Counted from the stretch's first letter, positions 25,409 through 34,299 are shown. The stretch: 62,217 nt of DNA from Methanomassiliicoccaceae archaeon UBA370 (GCA_002505345.1 DAUY01000004.1:1-62217); one strand, 5' to 3'. Numbers and translations are program-made. The notes: generated by a model not told the origin, from the sequence alone.

Positions 25409-25957
25409 GTGGAAGAGTATGTACGAATCATCGATTATTTGCCGCAGGGCATGCCCGGCGGCGGTTTTTCAAAAAAAGAACCCGTATGCTACGGCATCGG
25501 CGAAGAAGAGTTCAAGCTCTTCGAACTGACGCCCAAGGCAGGTTCCAAGATCAACATGGGCGACCGCGTGTACGTCGGAGAGAGCAGGAACCTCCGCACG
25601 CAGATCGACCACATCAAGAGGCGCGTGGGATTCAACGATCTCACAAGCACCGCCCAGTCGGAGATGGAATACGCAGTGGCCGACATAGTGGCCGCGCACC
25701 CCCAGCGGTTCGTACGCTTCTACAATGAGGCGGGCCCGATCTCGATGCGCAAGCACCTCCTCGAGGAGCTCCCCGGACTCGGTAAGAAGAGCATGGAAGC
25801 GATCATCAAAGAGCGCGAGAAGGGAAAATTCAAGGACTTCCAAGATCTGACCACAAGGGTCCCCCTGGTGAAGAACCCTGACAAGCTTATAGCCTCGCGC
25901 GTCGTCCAAGAGATATCGGACAGCGACATGAAGCGCTATATCTTCGTCTTGAAATGA
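25409..25957 (+). CDS. DUF655 family protein (OB fold plus helix-hairpin-helix)
   Basis: A 182-aa conserved archaeal protein. The N-terminal half is OB-like (YVRIIDYLPQGMPG, GDRVYVGE) and the C-terminal half has a helix-hairpin-helix nucleic-acid motif (LLEELPGLGKKSMEAIIKER). Function is not established; it is conserved next to rpl21e, rpoF and ksgA, so an rRNA or ribosome-assembly role is likely. The start is GTG at 25409. The stop overlaps the ksgA ATG (ATGA). Confidence 0.9.
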   Translation: MEEYVRIIDYLPQGMPGGGFSKKEPVCYGIGEEEFKLFELTPKAGSKINMGDRVYVGESRNLRTQIDHIKRRVGFNDLTSTAQSEMEYAVADIVAAHPQRFVRFYNEAGPISMRKHLLEELPGLGKKSMEAIIKEREKGKFKDFQDLTTRVPLVKNPDKLIASRVVQEISDSDMKRYIFVLK

Positions 25958-26742
25958 GCGAGACGGGACGTCTCATAGGAGAGACCGGACTCGTTCCGAA
26001 AAAGAGCAAGGGGCAGAATTTTCTGACCGACGGGGCGACGGCCGACAGGCAGGTCGCCCGTGCCGGGATATCCAAGGGCGACAGGGTGCTGGAGGTCGGG
26101 CCGGGATTCGGCGTGCTGACCGAGCGTCTTGTACGTGAGAGCGAACATGTCACCTGCATCGAACTGGACGACAAGCTGGCAGACTATATTTCCGAAAAAT
26201 TCGGAGACGCAGTCACCCTTATCAGAGGAGACGCTCTGAAGGTGAAGTGGCCGGAGTTCGACGTCTTCGTGAGCAACCTGCCGTACAGCGTGTCCACTCC
26301 GATCATCTTCAAGCTGCTGGAGCAGAACTTCAGGAACGCCGTGATAATGGTCCAGAAAGAATTCGCCGAAAGGATGACGGCCCGGCCCGGCACCTCTGAC
26401 TACTCCCGGCTGACCGTTGGCGTTTACTATCGGTCCGCATGCAAGATGCTGGAGACCGTTCCCTCTTCCCGTTTCAACCCCCGTCCCAAGGTCGACTCGG
26501 CGGTTGTGAGCCTTGTTTCGCGCCCGGCGCCTTTCGGAGTGGAAGACGAGAAGCTTTTCTTCAGGGTGACCGAGACGTGCTTCACCCACCGCCGCAAGAA
26601 GATCGGCACCGCGCTGAAGAACGCACGCATAATCGGGGGCGACGCGGAACTGCCGTATTTGGACGACAGGATAGAAGTCCTTTCGCCCGAAGAAATAGCC
26701 GAACTGTCGAACCGCATATATGGGCTGCGCCGCGCGCCATAA
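25954..26742 (+). CDS. ksgA: 16S rRNA adenine dimethyltransferase KsgA/Dim1
   Basis: SAM-dependent dimethylation of two adjacent adenines in helix 45 of 16S rRNA. The 262 aa have KSKGQNFLTD, VLEVGPGFGVLTERL (SAM motif I), IELDDKL (motif II) and the catalytic motif IV SNLPYSVSTP, then FNPRPKVDSAVV. Last gene of the assembly operon; overlaps DUF655 by four bases. Confidence 0.96.
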   Translation: MSETGRLIGETGLVPKKSKGQNFLTDGATADRQVARAGISKGDRVLEVGPGFGVLTERLVRESEHVTCIELDDKLADYISEKFGDAVTLIRGDALKVKWPEFDVFVSNLPYSVSTPIIFKLLEQNFRNAVIMVQKEFAERMTARPGTSDYSRLTVGVYYRSACKMLETVPSSRFNPRPKVDSAVVSLVSRPAPFGVEDEKLFFRVTETCFTHRRKKIGTALKNARIIGGDAELPYLDDRIEVLSPEEIAELSNRIYGLRRAP

Positions 26743-26778
26743 ATGTAAATGTTAGCTAGCCGATACAGGGCCGATCGA

Positions 26779-27966
26779 ATGCTTATCGGAATAGTAGGAA
26801 AGCCCAATGTGGGCAAATCGACGTTCTTCAGCGCGGCGACGATGGCGCCTGTGGAGATAGCCAACTACCCGTTCACCACAATAGAACCCAACAAGGGCGT
26901 CGGACACGTCAGGTCCCGTTGCCCCTGCAAAGAACTGGGCGTCGCGTGCACGCCGCACAACTCTGCATGCGTGAACGGGACCAGGATGATACCCGTTGAA
27001 CTGCTGGATGTGGCAGGGCTCGTTCCTGACGCATGGGACGGGAAGGGGTTGGGAAACAGATTCCTCGACGACCTCAGGCAGGCAGACGCGCTCATCAACG
27101 TAATAGACGTCAGCGGATCGACCGACATCGAGGGGAACCCTCTGGAGCCCGGGTCCCACGACCCGATCGAAGACATAACCTTCCTTCAAAAGGAGATCGA
27201 CCGCTGGATGCTGGAGATCATAAAGAACGGATTCGGAAGGATAGCCAGGCAGGCGAAGATGCAAGGCACCAAACCGGAAGTTATACTGGGCGAGAGACTG
27301 GCGGGCCTAAAGGTCAGCGAGGGGCACATCAAGGACGCGGTGAGGTCCGTCGGCCTTCCCGAAGATCCTTTGCTATGGGACGACGACATCCTCATCTCGC
27401 TATGCGCCAGAATACGGGAGAACAGCCGCCCGATGATGGTGGCCATGAACAAGGCCGACATAGCCTCCGACGGCAACGTCGAAAAGGTCAGGAAGTTCAC
27501 GGAGCACTGCACGCCCACGATGGCAGAGACGGAACTAGCCCTCAAGAAGGCGGCCGCGGCCAACATCGTAGAGTACATCCCGGGCGACGGCTCATTCAAA
27601 ATCAAAGATGGGGCCAAGGTAAACGACGCGCAGAAGAAGGCCCTGGGATATATGAACGAGAAACTGGAGCATTTCGGCGGAACCGGCGTCCAGACCTGTC
27701 TGGAAGAGGCGGCCTTCAGGATGCTGGACCTCATCACTGTATATCCGGTCGAGGACGAGAACAAATACACCGACCATTTCGGAAGGGTCCTTCCGGACGC
27801 TTTCCTGATGCCGCGGGGCTCTACGGCCAAGGACCTGGCTTACAGAGTACACTCGGACCTCGGGGACAAGTTCATAAGGGCCGTGAACGCGAAGACCAAA
27901 CGCACCGTCGGAGCGGACTACGTCCTGCAGGACGGGGACGTGCTGAGGATAGTTGCAAACAGGTGA
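26779..27966 (+). CDS. YchF/OLA1-like P-loop GTPase with TGS domain
   Basis: A 395-aa OBG-family GTPase of the archaeal/eukaryotic branch: G1 GKPNVGKST at residues 7-15, G3 DVAGLVP, G4 NKAD, and a C-terminal TGS domain (about 320-395) for RNA or ribosome binding. A cysteine-rich insert lies between G1 and G3 (RSRCPCKELGVACTPHNSAC, four Cys), typical of the archaeal subgroup and a possible metal site. Translation-associated; the exact client is unknown. polB follows with a four-base gap. Confidence 0.9.
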   Translation: MLIGIVGKPNVGKSTFFSAATMAPVEIANYPFTTIEPNKGVGHVRSRCPCKELGVACTPHNSACVNGTRMIPVELLDVAGLVPDAWDGKGLGNRFLDDLRQADALINVIDVSGSTDIEGNPLEPGSHDPIEDITFLQKEIDRWMLEIIKNGFGRIARQAKMQGTKPEVILGERLAGLKVSEGHIKDAVRSVGLPEDPLLWDDDILISLCARIRENSRPMMVAMNKADIASDGNVEKVRKFTEHCTPTMAETELALKKAAAANIVEYIPGDGSFKIKDGAKVNDAQKKALGYMNEKLEHFGGTGVQTCLEEAAFRMLDLITVYPVEDENKYTDHFGRVLPDAFLMPRGSTAKDLAYRVHSDLGDKFIRAVNAKTKRTVGADYVLQDGDVLRIVANR

Positions 27967-27970
27967 TGCC

Positions 27971-30382
27971 GTGGGGAACTGGGATGTCAGACTTCTAACC
28001 GCCTCGTACGTCCAGAGCGGAGACGAGATACTGGTCGAGCTTTTCGGCAAGACCCGCGAAGGGAAGTCGATCACGGTCCTGGCACACGGTTTCCGCCCCT
28101 ATTATTTCATAGTGAGGCCCACTCCGGCGGCCGAAGAGAAGCTGGGCATGGACCCGGATGTTCTGAGGACAGAACACGACAGCCTCCTGTTCCGGGGAGA
28201 GTTCCAGGACGTTCTGAAGGTCACGATAAAATACCCCTGGAAGGTGCCGGAGTACCGCAGTAACGCTATCAACGACGGTTTCAAAGTGCTTGCGGCGGAC
28301 ATACCCTTCCACCACAGATACATCTACGACATGGACATGGGCGCCTGCGTAAGGATAACCGGTAAAGAGAGGCCGGGCCCTTACGTGACGGACCTCGTGG
28401 TAGACCTGGAGTCCTACGAAGACCTGGACCCTTTCACTCCTCCCTTGAAGATAATGTCCTTCGACCTGGAGAACAGCGTGGAGCACGATTTCATCTACTG
28501 CATATGCGCAGTGGTGTCCGAGGGGGAAAAGAAGCGGAATTGCGAACCTATAACCGGCTCCGAAAAAGAGATAATAGTAAAATTCGCCGAACTGATCAGA
28601 AAGGAAGACCCGGACATCCTCACCGGATACAACATCGATAATTACGATATCAAGAAAATCAAAGAAAGGGCCGAGATCAACAAGATGGAGAACGCCTTGC
28701 CATGGGGGCGCGACGGCGGTCAGCCCAGGGTGGTAAGCGACAGATTCTGGCGTATCAAAGGGAGGCTCGTGGTCGATGCATGGTGGGCGGCGAAGAGAGA
28801 GATCCGGCCCAAACAGGAGACTCTGAACGCCGTCTCGATGCTTCTCCTCGGAGAGGGCAAGATGGACGTGAACCCTGCCCACATGGATTCCGAATGGGAG
28901 AGAAATCGCGCAAAGGTGCTGGAATACTGCACCAAGGATGCTGATCTGGCACTTCGCATTTTGAACGCCGTGGACACGATAAGGAAGGGGCTGGACCTGG
29001 CCGCGGTGTCGAGGCTTCCGGCGGAAGACGTGCTGACGTCCGGTTCGTCGCAGCTTGCGGATTCTCTGCTGATCCGTGCTGCAGACCGCCATAAGGTGGC
29101 CGTGCCCATGATGGGCGGCAGGAGGACGGACGACGACCAGATCGAGGGCGGGTACGTGCACACTATGAAGCCGGGCCTTTACCACTGGGTGGTGGTGCTC
29201 GACTTCAAATCCATGTATCCGTCCCTTATAATCGCGAAGAACATCTGCTTCACGACCCTGTCCGAAGACGGCGAGATAGTGAGCCCTTCGGGTGCCAGAT
29301 TCGTTTCCAAAGGACGCAGGGAGGGATTGCTGCCCACAATATTGTCCGACCTTATGAGGTACAGGGACAGCATCAAATCTTCGATGAAACTGACTAAAGA
29401 CCCGGCTGAGTATCACTACCTCGATGGCCTCCAGTCCGCTGTCAAGATCCTCATGAACACATTCTACGGCGTGTTCGCATCCTCGTTCTACAGATTCACC
29501 AACAAGAACATAGGTTCCGCGATAACCTCCTTCGCCAGAGGGAACGTCAAAGGCATCATCGCAGAGCTGGGGTCGGAGAAGATCGAAGTTATCTATTCTG
29601 ACACGGACTCGGTCTTCGTCCAGTCGCCTTACGGCGAACTCGATGGGTCCGTGAAGTTCGGGAAGTCCCTTTCGGAGAGGTTCTCGAGAGAGGGCGGGAC
29701 CCTTGAATTCGAAAAACTCATGGAGCCGCTGTTCACCCACGGGAAGAAGAAGAGATATGTGGGGAGGGTAGTTTGGCCGGAGAAGAAGGATGAGCTGCTT
29801 GTCCGCGGCTACGAGATCCGCAGGTCGGACTCCTTCGACCTTCAGAGCGACCTGCTGGAGAAGCTCTTCCAGAAGATACTGGACGAGGATAACGAAGGCG
29901 CCGTCTCCTTGGTCAGGAGTTCCATCCAGGATACCATGGCCGGCAAGGTCCGGGCCGAGGACCTTGTGATCTCCAGAACATGCAAGGGAGTCAACTCCTA
30001 TGCGAATCCCGACAGCATGACGAACGTCCAGGCGGCGAAGAAACTTGTGGCCCTCGGTTACGAGTTCATACCGGGGATGAAAGTATCATGGATCGTCACC
30101 GACGGCAAGGCCGTGCCTCAGCAGGTCGAACCGTTCGTCAGCGGGAAAGAGTTCGAGCATGTGCCGGACTACCGCTACTACGCCGAGCGCCTGGCACAGA
30201 CGGCGTCCAGGATAACCGAGGTCTTCGGATGGTCCGAACGCGACCTGATGCTGGGCAGCCAGCAGGCCACGCTGTTCGATGCTGGATTCGAGACCGTACA
30301 GGCGGATAGGCCCAAGGCCGCTCCCAGGACGTCGGCGCCCGCCCCGAAGAAGAAGCCTTCAAGCCTCGATGATTTCTTCTGA
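27971..30382 (+). CDS. polB: DNA polymerase family B (replicative)
   Basis: 803-aa replicative polymerase with 3'-5' exonuclease. Exo I SFDLEN, Exo II YNIDNYD and Exo III YCTKD are present, as are polymerase motif A LDFKSMYPSLI and motif C YSDTDSVF. The C-terminus ends in PSSLDDFF, a PCNA-interacting (PIP-box-like) tail. The start is GTG at 27971 with AGGTGAT just upstream; an in-frame TTG at 27953 is less likely. No intein interrupts the motifs, which is worth noting because archaeal polB genes often carry them. Confidence 0.96.
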   Translation: MGNWDVRLLTASYVQSGDEILVELFGKTREGKSITVLAHGFRPYYFIVRPTPAAEEKLGMDPDVLRTEHDSLLFRGEFQDVLKVTIKYPWKVPEYRSNAINDGFKVLAADIPFHHRYIYDMDMGACVRITGKERPGPYVTDLVVDLESYEDLDPFTPPLKIMSFDLENSVEHDFIYCICAVVSEGEKKRNCEPITGSEKEIIVKFAELIRKEDPDILTGYNIDNYDIKKIKERAEINKMENALPWGRDGGQPRVVSDRFWRIKGRLVVDAWWAAKREIRPKQETLNAVSMLLLGEGKMDVNPAHMDSEWERNRAKVLEYCTKDADLALRILNAVDTIRKGLDLAAVSRLPAEDVLTSGSSQLADSLLIRAADRHKVAVPMMGGRRTDDDQIEGGYVHTMKPGLYHWVVVLDFKSMYPSLIIAKNICFTTLSEDGEIVSPSGARFVSKGRREGLLPTILSDLMRYRDSIKSSMKLTKDPAEYHYLDGLQSAVKILMNTFYGVFASSFYRFTNKNIGSAITSFARGNVKGIIAELGSEKIEVIYSDTDSVFVQSPYGELDGSVKFGKSLSERFSREGGTLEFEKLMEPLFTHGKKKRYVGRVVWPEKKDELLVRGYEIRRSDSFDLQSDLLEKLFQKILDEDNEGAVSLVRSSIQDTMAGKVRAEDLVISRTCKGVNSYANPDSMTNVQAAKKLVALGYEFIPGMKVSWIVTDGKAVPQQVEPFVSGKEFEHVPDYRYYAERLAQTASRITEVFGWSERDLMLGSQQATLFDAGFETVQADRPKAAPRTSAPAPKKKPSSLDDFF

Positions 30383-30391
30383 CCTTCGGCC

Positions 30392-30721
30392 TTACACGGC
30401 GATCAGCGACATGAGGAATATGAAGTTCAGCGCCCATACCGCAAGCGACACGATTATCGCAAATATGCAGACACCGAGGTATGCGTTGCTTCTCTTGTTC
30501 TTGTCCGTGTGGGCGATCACAGCCCCGAGAATTCCCAATATGATACCTAACAAGGGCACGAAAATTCCCACTATTATGCCCAGTATCCCCAATATCAGGG
30601 GCAGTACCGAGGGCGACCCTCTGGCCTCGAAGACGGGTGCGGTCATCTGGTCGGAGCCGCAGCTTGGACAGAAACGGGTGCCGGGCGGCATTTCGAAACC
30701 GCAGTATGTGCAGTATGGCAT
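30392..30721 (-). CDS. Zinc-ribbon membrane protein, 109 aa
   Basis: Starts PYCTYCGFEMPPGTRFCPSC, a zinc ribbon with Cys4, 7, 18 and 21, followed by two hydrophobic segments (about 36-66 and 78-105), the first rich in Gly-Ile repeats. Likely a membrane-anchored protein with a cytosolic zinc ribbon; function unknown, with many archaeal analogues. The ATG at 30721 was chosen because it precedes the ribbon directly. Converges on polB, nine bases apart. Confidence 0.8.
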   Translation of the reverse strand: MPYCTYCGFEMPPGTRFCPSCGSDQMTAPVFEARGSPSVLPLILGILGIIVGIFVPLLGIILGILGAVIAHTDKNKRSNAYLGVCIFAIIVSLAVWALNFIFLMSLIAV

Positions 30722-30870
30722 GACAGAACATCGCCGTCGGCCGATAAAATGTTTATCTAACCTTCCGGCCATCAATTATTAAATACTCCCTGGTAATCAC
30801 AATCTCACAGAGCATTATTCGCTCTGCGGAAATGTGCCCCTGAAAAGGTGAATCCGAAAAGGTGATACAA

Positions 30871-31530
30871 ATGAGCAACGAATCTCAGGAAGAGGTACGC
30901 CCCGTCAACGGTAAGAGCATGTACAGCTACATCGGAGACGCATGGGATGTCCCGGAGAAATCATACGTCAAAGCGCTGAACTACGAGAGAAAGATCCTTT
31001 GGAGAAAAGAGGAGAATTTCATAAGGGTCGAGAGGCCGACCCGCCTCGACAGGGCCAGAGCCCTCGGTTACAGAGCAAAGCAGGGATATGCCATCGTAAG
31101 GGCCCGTGTCAGGAAGGGCAACTTCAACAAGAGGGCGATCACGGCCGGAAGGAGGGCCAAAAGAAAGGGTATCAACAGAATGACTGTCGGAAAGAGCATC
31201 CAAAGCATAGCGGAGGAGAGGACGGCCAAGAGATACCCCAACATGGAAGTCCTCAACTCCTATTGGGTAGGGGCCGACGGACAGCACGAGTGGTACGAGG
31301 TAATACTTGTAGACCCCGCGCACCCGGTGATCAAAGCTGACAACAAGATAAACTGGATCTGCAAGAAGAGCAGCACCAACCGCGTTTACCGCGGAAAGAC
31401 CTCTGCAGGACAGAAGGGACGCGGAATGAGGCACACCGGAAAGGGCGCCGAGAACGCAAGGCCGTCTGTCAGGGCCAACAAGCACAGCAACAGCAAGAAG
31501 AAGAAGCTTGCTCACCAGTATGGTCAGTGA
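30871..31530 (+). CDS. rpl15e: Large-subunit ribosomal protein L15e
   Basis: 219-aa archaeal/eukaryotic L15e: SMYSYIGDAWDVPEKSY, RLDRARALGYRAKQGY, and the C-terminal GRGMRHTGKGAENARPSVRA, all conserved. A TATA-like ATTATTAAATAC lies near 30775-30786, giving a leader of roughly 60-70 bases with two near-identical AAAAGGTGA repeats, the second placed as ribosome site for ATG 30871. Followed by a strong hairpin. Confidence 0.96.
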   Translation: MSNESQEEVRPVNGKSMYSYIGDAWDVPEKSYVKALNYERKILWRKEENFIRVERPTRLDRARALGYRAKQGYAIVRARVRKGNFNKRAITAGRRAKRKGINRMTVGKSIQSIAEERTAKRYPNMEVLNSYWVGADGQHEWYEVILVDPAHPVIKADNKINWICKKSSTNRVYRGKTSAGQKGRGMRHTGKGAENARPSVRANKHSNSKKKKLAHQYGQ

Positions 31531-31548
31531 GCGGGGGGTTTCCCCCGC
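31531..31548. terminator. Hairpin between rpl15e and the ThiI-like gene
   Basis: GCGGGGG and CCCCCGC form a 7-bp stem with a four-base loop immediately after the rpl15e stop, followed by AT-rich ATTAAACATTTTAATTAATTTT. It probably ends rpl15e transcripts and may also serve the convergent gene. Confidence 0.6.
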
Positions 31549-31560
31549 CCATTAAACATT

Positions 31561-32412
31561 TTAATTAATTTTACACTCTTCAATGAGAGAAGCTATCATT
31601 TTTCCGACCTGTTCATCGGACATCCCCACAGTCGGGAAGTATATCGGTAACTCGTACTTCGAAACGTCCACCTTCTCTATGTCTTCCAGCGAGTTGCCGA
31701 AAACATATCCGAGCGCACTGCGGGGGTCTTCCTGATCTTCGGAAAGGAACTTCATGTCCGGGTCGTAGTGTATCAGTATACCTGCCGAATCGGAACCTCT
31801 GGCCATTATCCTGCATCCGCGCTTCATCATTAGCCAGGCCGAAAGCGTTGAACGGTCGTCGCCAAGGAATGCGATCACGCGCCCCTGTGTCCCCACAGGC
31901 AGCCCAGCGTGGCACCTCATATAGTCTTCGAAAATGTAGGCCTTGTTCTCCCTGACCTCCACATAGAACACCTTGTCGGGAGATGTGAGGTCCACGCGCA
32001 CCCCGAGATGTTGGTTCTCCAGGAATATCGCCGAGCCTGCCTCCCTGCCTACATCCGTGCTCCTGTACGGGTGGGTGCCCTCCCTCCTCGGCCTGACCGC
32101 GAAGGACTGGCCTTCCCGCATGCGGCCTTTTGAATACTCGGCAGCGGTACGGCATATATCCTCCATCGAAGACGTAGTGACTTCTGCGACCGACATCGAA
32201 CCGATCCCGAAAACCTTTCTCAAAGACCATAACGCCTTGCGGTTGTCCGATGCGTACACGTAAAAACGGGCATCCCCCTTCTCGACGATCGCTTCGACGC
32301 CGTCGAAAGCCAGCATCGACAGCATACAGTCTTTCAATTGGTTCTCGAACCTCAGTCTGACCGGCGTGCTCTTCAGACCTATCTCCGAGTACCTGACCAT
32401 TATTACGGACAC
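31561..32412 (-). CDS. ThiI-like THUMP protein with degenerate PP-loop
   Basis: ThiI sulfurates U8 of tRNA and in some lineages feeds thiazole synthesis. This 283-aa protein has the ferredoxin-like and THUMP domains (1-165) and the normal linker GLPVGTQGRVIAFL. The PP-loop, which in ThiI reads SGGIDSPV, is GDDRSTLS here (residues 184-191), although the following AWLMMKRGC is intact. The adenylation loop is therefore lost, and the protein is about 100 aa shorter than ThiI. tRNA binding probably persists while ATP pyrophosphatase chemistry does not. Gene is intact (no frameshift), so it is likely still functional in another way. Confidence 0.85.
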   Translation of the reverse strand: MSVIMVRYSEIGLKSTPVRLRFENQLKDCMLSMLAFDGVEAIVEKGDARFYVYASDNRKALWSLRKVFGIGSMSVAEVTTSSMEDICRTAAEYSKGRMREGQSFAVRPRREGTHPYRSTDVGREAGSAIFLENQHLGVRVDLTSPDKVFYVEVRENKAYIFEDYMRCHAGLPVGTQGRVIAFLGDDRSTLSAWLMMKRGCRIMARGSDSAGILIHYDPDMKFLSEDQEDPRSALGYVFGNSLEDIEKVDVSKYELPIYFPTVGMSDEQVGKMIASLIEECKIN

Positions 32413-32484
32413 AGAAGGCTCTACACCCGCAGTGCTAATAATCCTTTTGCCACATTCTTAATAAGGAACCGTCAATCGGGTACC

Positions 32485-33306
32485 ATGGGACCGGAGTTGC
32501 TTTTCTCGCTTATCCTGGTGGGAGTTTTAGCGGGAGTTATGGGCGCCCTCTTCGGGATAGGCGGAGGAATGCTGATCGTTCCCATACTGGTGATCTTCTA
32601 CGGTCTCGCGGCGAAGGATGCCGCCGCCATCAGCCTCGTAGGCATAGTGGCCACGTCGGTAGGCGCCTCGGCCGTCTATGTGGACAAAGGCATATCGAAC
32701 ATACGGCTCGGCCTTTACCTGGAGATAACCACTGTGATAGGGGCCATTGCCGGCGTGATATTCGCGACTTTCATCAGCAACACCGCGCTGACCTTGATAT
32801 TCTCCCTTGTGCTCGTATACAGCGGCATCAGGATGATATTGAATCCCGAACTCGCAGTTGAACCGAAAGACTGCAACGGCAAATACTGTTTCACTTACTA
32901 CGACGAGGTCCGTAAGAAGAACGTGGGATACGAGGTCCAGAACGTGAAGAGCGGGGCCGCCATGTGTACGGTTGCCGGTGTGGTGGCCTCTATGACCGGC
33001 GTTGGAGGTGGTGCCATCAAAGTTCCGATAATGAACCTGCATATGCATGTGCCCATCAAGGCCGCGGCAGCCACCAGCAACTATATGATCGGCATAACCG
33101 CGTTCGCCGGCGCCATCCTGTATTTCGTGATGGGGGACGTCCCGCTTGCCTTCGCCGGAGCCGTAGCGGTGGGGGGTTTCCTGGGCTCCATGGTCGGGAC
33201 CAAGATAACATCTTTTGTGGACGGAAAATCACTGAGAAGATACTTCTCTGTACTGCTTTTCTTCATAGCGGCGGTGATGGCGATCGACGCGGGGGGATTG
33301 TTCTGA
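32485..33306 (+). CDS. TauE/SafE family transporter (sulfite exporter-like)
   Basis: 273-aa polytopic membrane protein with the two repeated TauE/SafE halves: GVMGALFGIGGGMLIVPIL (first half) and ASMTGVGGGAIKVPIM (second half), about eight membrane segments and a soluble loop with CNGKYC near residue 130. The family exports sulfite or sulfonates or moves other small anions; the substrate here is unknown. A DUF1634 gene starts at its stop codon, a pairing common in prokaryotes. Confidence 0.92.
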   Translation: MGPELLFSLILVGVLAGVMGALFGIGGGMLIVPILVIFYGLAAKDAAAISLVGIVATSVGASAVYVDKGISNIRLGLYLEITTVIGAIAGVIFATFISNTALTLIFSLVLVYSGIRMILNPELAVEPKDCNGKYCFTYYDEVRKKNVGYEVQNVKSGAAMCTVAGVVASMTGVGGGAIKVPIMNLHMHVPIKAAAATSNYMIGITAFAGAILYFVMGDVPLAFAGAVAVGGFLGSMVGTKITSFVDGKSLRRYFSVLLFFIAAVMAIDAGGLF

Positions 33307-33572
33307 ACCTCAACACCTCGACCTCCAGGGCACTCTGGTGGGGAGCCGTCGCCGGCATATCGATAATCGCACTCGGCATTGTCCTTGAATCTCTGGACAT
33401 GGGAGAGGCCGTCCTCTGGCTGGGCATTTTGGTACTGGTCGTATCCCCCATTTTGGGCGTCGCTGTCTCGATGTTGTCACTGTTCAGGGAGAGAGACCTG
33501 AAATGGGCAGGCGTGGCATTGCTGCTGATAATCATGACGGCCGTGGCTACGGTCATCTCATCTTTGTTTTAA
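33303..33572 (+). CDS. DUF1634 family membrane protein, probable CTG start
   Basis: About 89 aa with three hydrophobic segments (WWGAVAGISIIALGIVLE, AVLWLGILVLVVSPILG, WAGVALLLIIMTAVATVI), matching the small DUF1634 family found next to TauE genes. No ATG, GTG or TTG occurs in frame near the family start. The CTG at 33303 overlaps the tauE stop (CTGA) and lies six bases after a GGGGGG tract, so it is the best start. The partner role with TauE is inferred from the conserved pairing. Confidence 0.75.
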   Translation: MNLNTSTSRALWWGAVAGISIIALGIVLESLDMGEAVLWLGILVLVVSPILGVAVSMLSLFRERDLKWAGVALLLIIMTAVATVISSLF

Positions 33573-33905
33573 AATCACTGTGCTGGCACTATCGAATTTA
33601 TCTATCATTGGTTTATTACGGAGAGGTCTATATGCCGGCCGTAACGCCTACGGAGTTCGGATTCCGGACGGCATCGACCCCGTTAATTGACGGGATCATA
33701 GCCAATAACATACAAACTCGGAAACGGCATTTTATGAAACCGTCTGCCGTCACGGCCACGGAGTTTTTCAGGAATCGGAGGACACGGGCATACATCCGAC
33801 TTGCGCCCCGGTATTCGTTTTCAGGGGCGGTCGAAGGCGCAGCCGAAAATCTCAAAAATCGAAAAGGGCCAGAAATGCACTGGCGGGATGTCGCCGGTAT
33901 TAGAA
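33573..33905 (+). other. Intergenic stretch with imperfect direct repeat and doubtful ORF
   Basis: A 333-base gap. A TATA-like TTTATCTAT (about 33598-33606), a GGAGAGG (33620-33626) and an ATG at 33631 open a 108-codon frame, but it runs into the antisense strand of tRNA-Leu before stopping at 33958. Two 22-base segments around 33636 and 33745 are near-repeats (both encode AVT-TEF in this frame). I see no recognised RNA family. It could be a decayed gene, a small RNA or a real small protein. Confidence 0.3.
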
Positions 33906-33993
33906 TGGTGCAGGGGATGGGATTTGAACCCACGAACGCCTGCACGAATAGACCCTGAATCTATCGCCTTTGGCCAAGCTCGGCAACCCCTGC
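33906..33993 (-). tRNA. tRNA-Leu (CAG)
   Basis: Minus strand: acceptor GCAGGGG with CCCCTGC, anticodon stem ATAGA/TCTAT with loop TTCAGGG (anticodon CAG), a long variable arm as expected for class II tRNA, and T-loop GTTCAAATC. CCA is encoded (33906-33908). Confidence 0.95.
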
Positions 33994-34061
33994 GTTCCAG
34001 CACGGAGATTACTTAGTTCTATAAAAAGAGTGATGCGCCGGAGGACCCCCGGCGGAAATGT

Positions 34062-34280
34062 TTAGGCCTTCATTATTTTCATCCAGCCGCCCGACTCGTA
34101 GATCGCCAGGCCTCTTTTCTTGAGCGCCTGCTCAAAATCTTCCCACGAAATGACCGTCAGACGGTCGTTGGAGCCCTTTGTGAATTGAACGCCCTGGGTG
34201 CCCTTGACCCTCCCCGGCTGGAGACCCTTGGACTTGGCGATCATCTGCGCTTTGCCGAAATCAATTTTTTCCATGACCAT
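34062..34280 (-). CDS. Hypothetical protein, 72 aa
   Basis: Small basic soluble protein (MEKIDFGKAQMIAKSKGLQ... ending AIYESGGWMKIMKA); family not recognised. The start at 34280 (or the ATG two codons later) follows AAGGGAAA; upstream in-frame ATGs would place the start within the leader. A TATA-like ATATTTAAATAC on the minus strand (about 34345-34360) and a perfect palindrome in the leader suggest regulated expression. The composition, with many Lys/Gly, could suit nucleic-acid binding, but this is speculation. Confidence 0.65.
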   Translation of the reverse strand: MVMEKIDFGKAQMIAKSKGLQPGRVKGTQGVQFTKGSNDRLTVISWEDFEQALKKRGLAIYESGGWMKIMKA

Positions 34281-34299
34281 GTTTTCCCTTCCATTGAGC

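Noticed and set aside
27971..30382. Intein in DNA polymerase B
   Set aside because: Motifs A, B and C are contiguous at normal spacing and the protein has normal length, so no intein is present.
33631..33958. A 108-aa protein beside tRNA-Leu
   Set aside because: Its last 17 codons are antisense tRNA sequence and no family is recognisable; kept only as a doubtful intergenic element.
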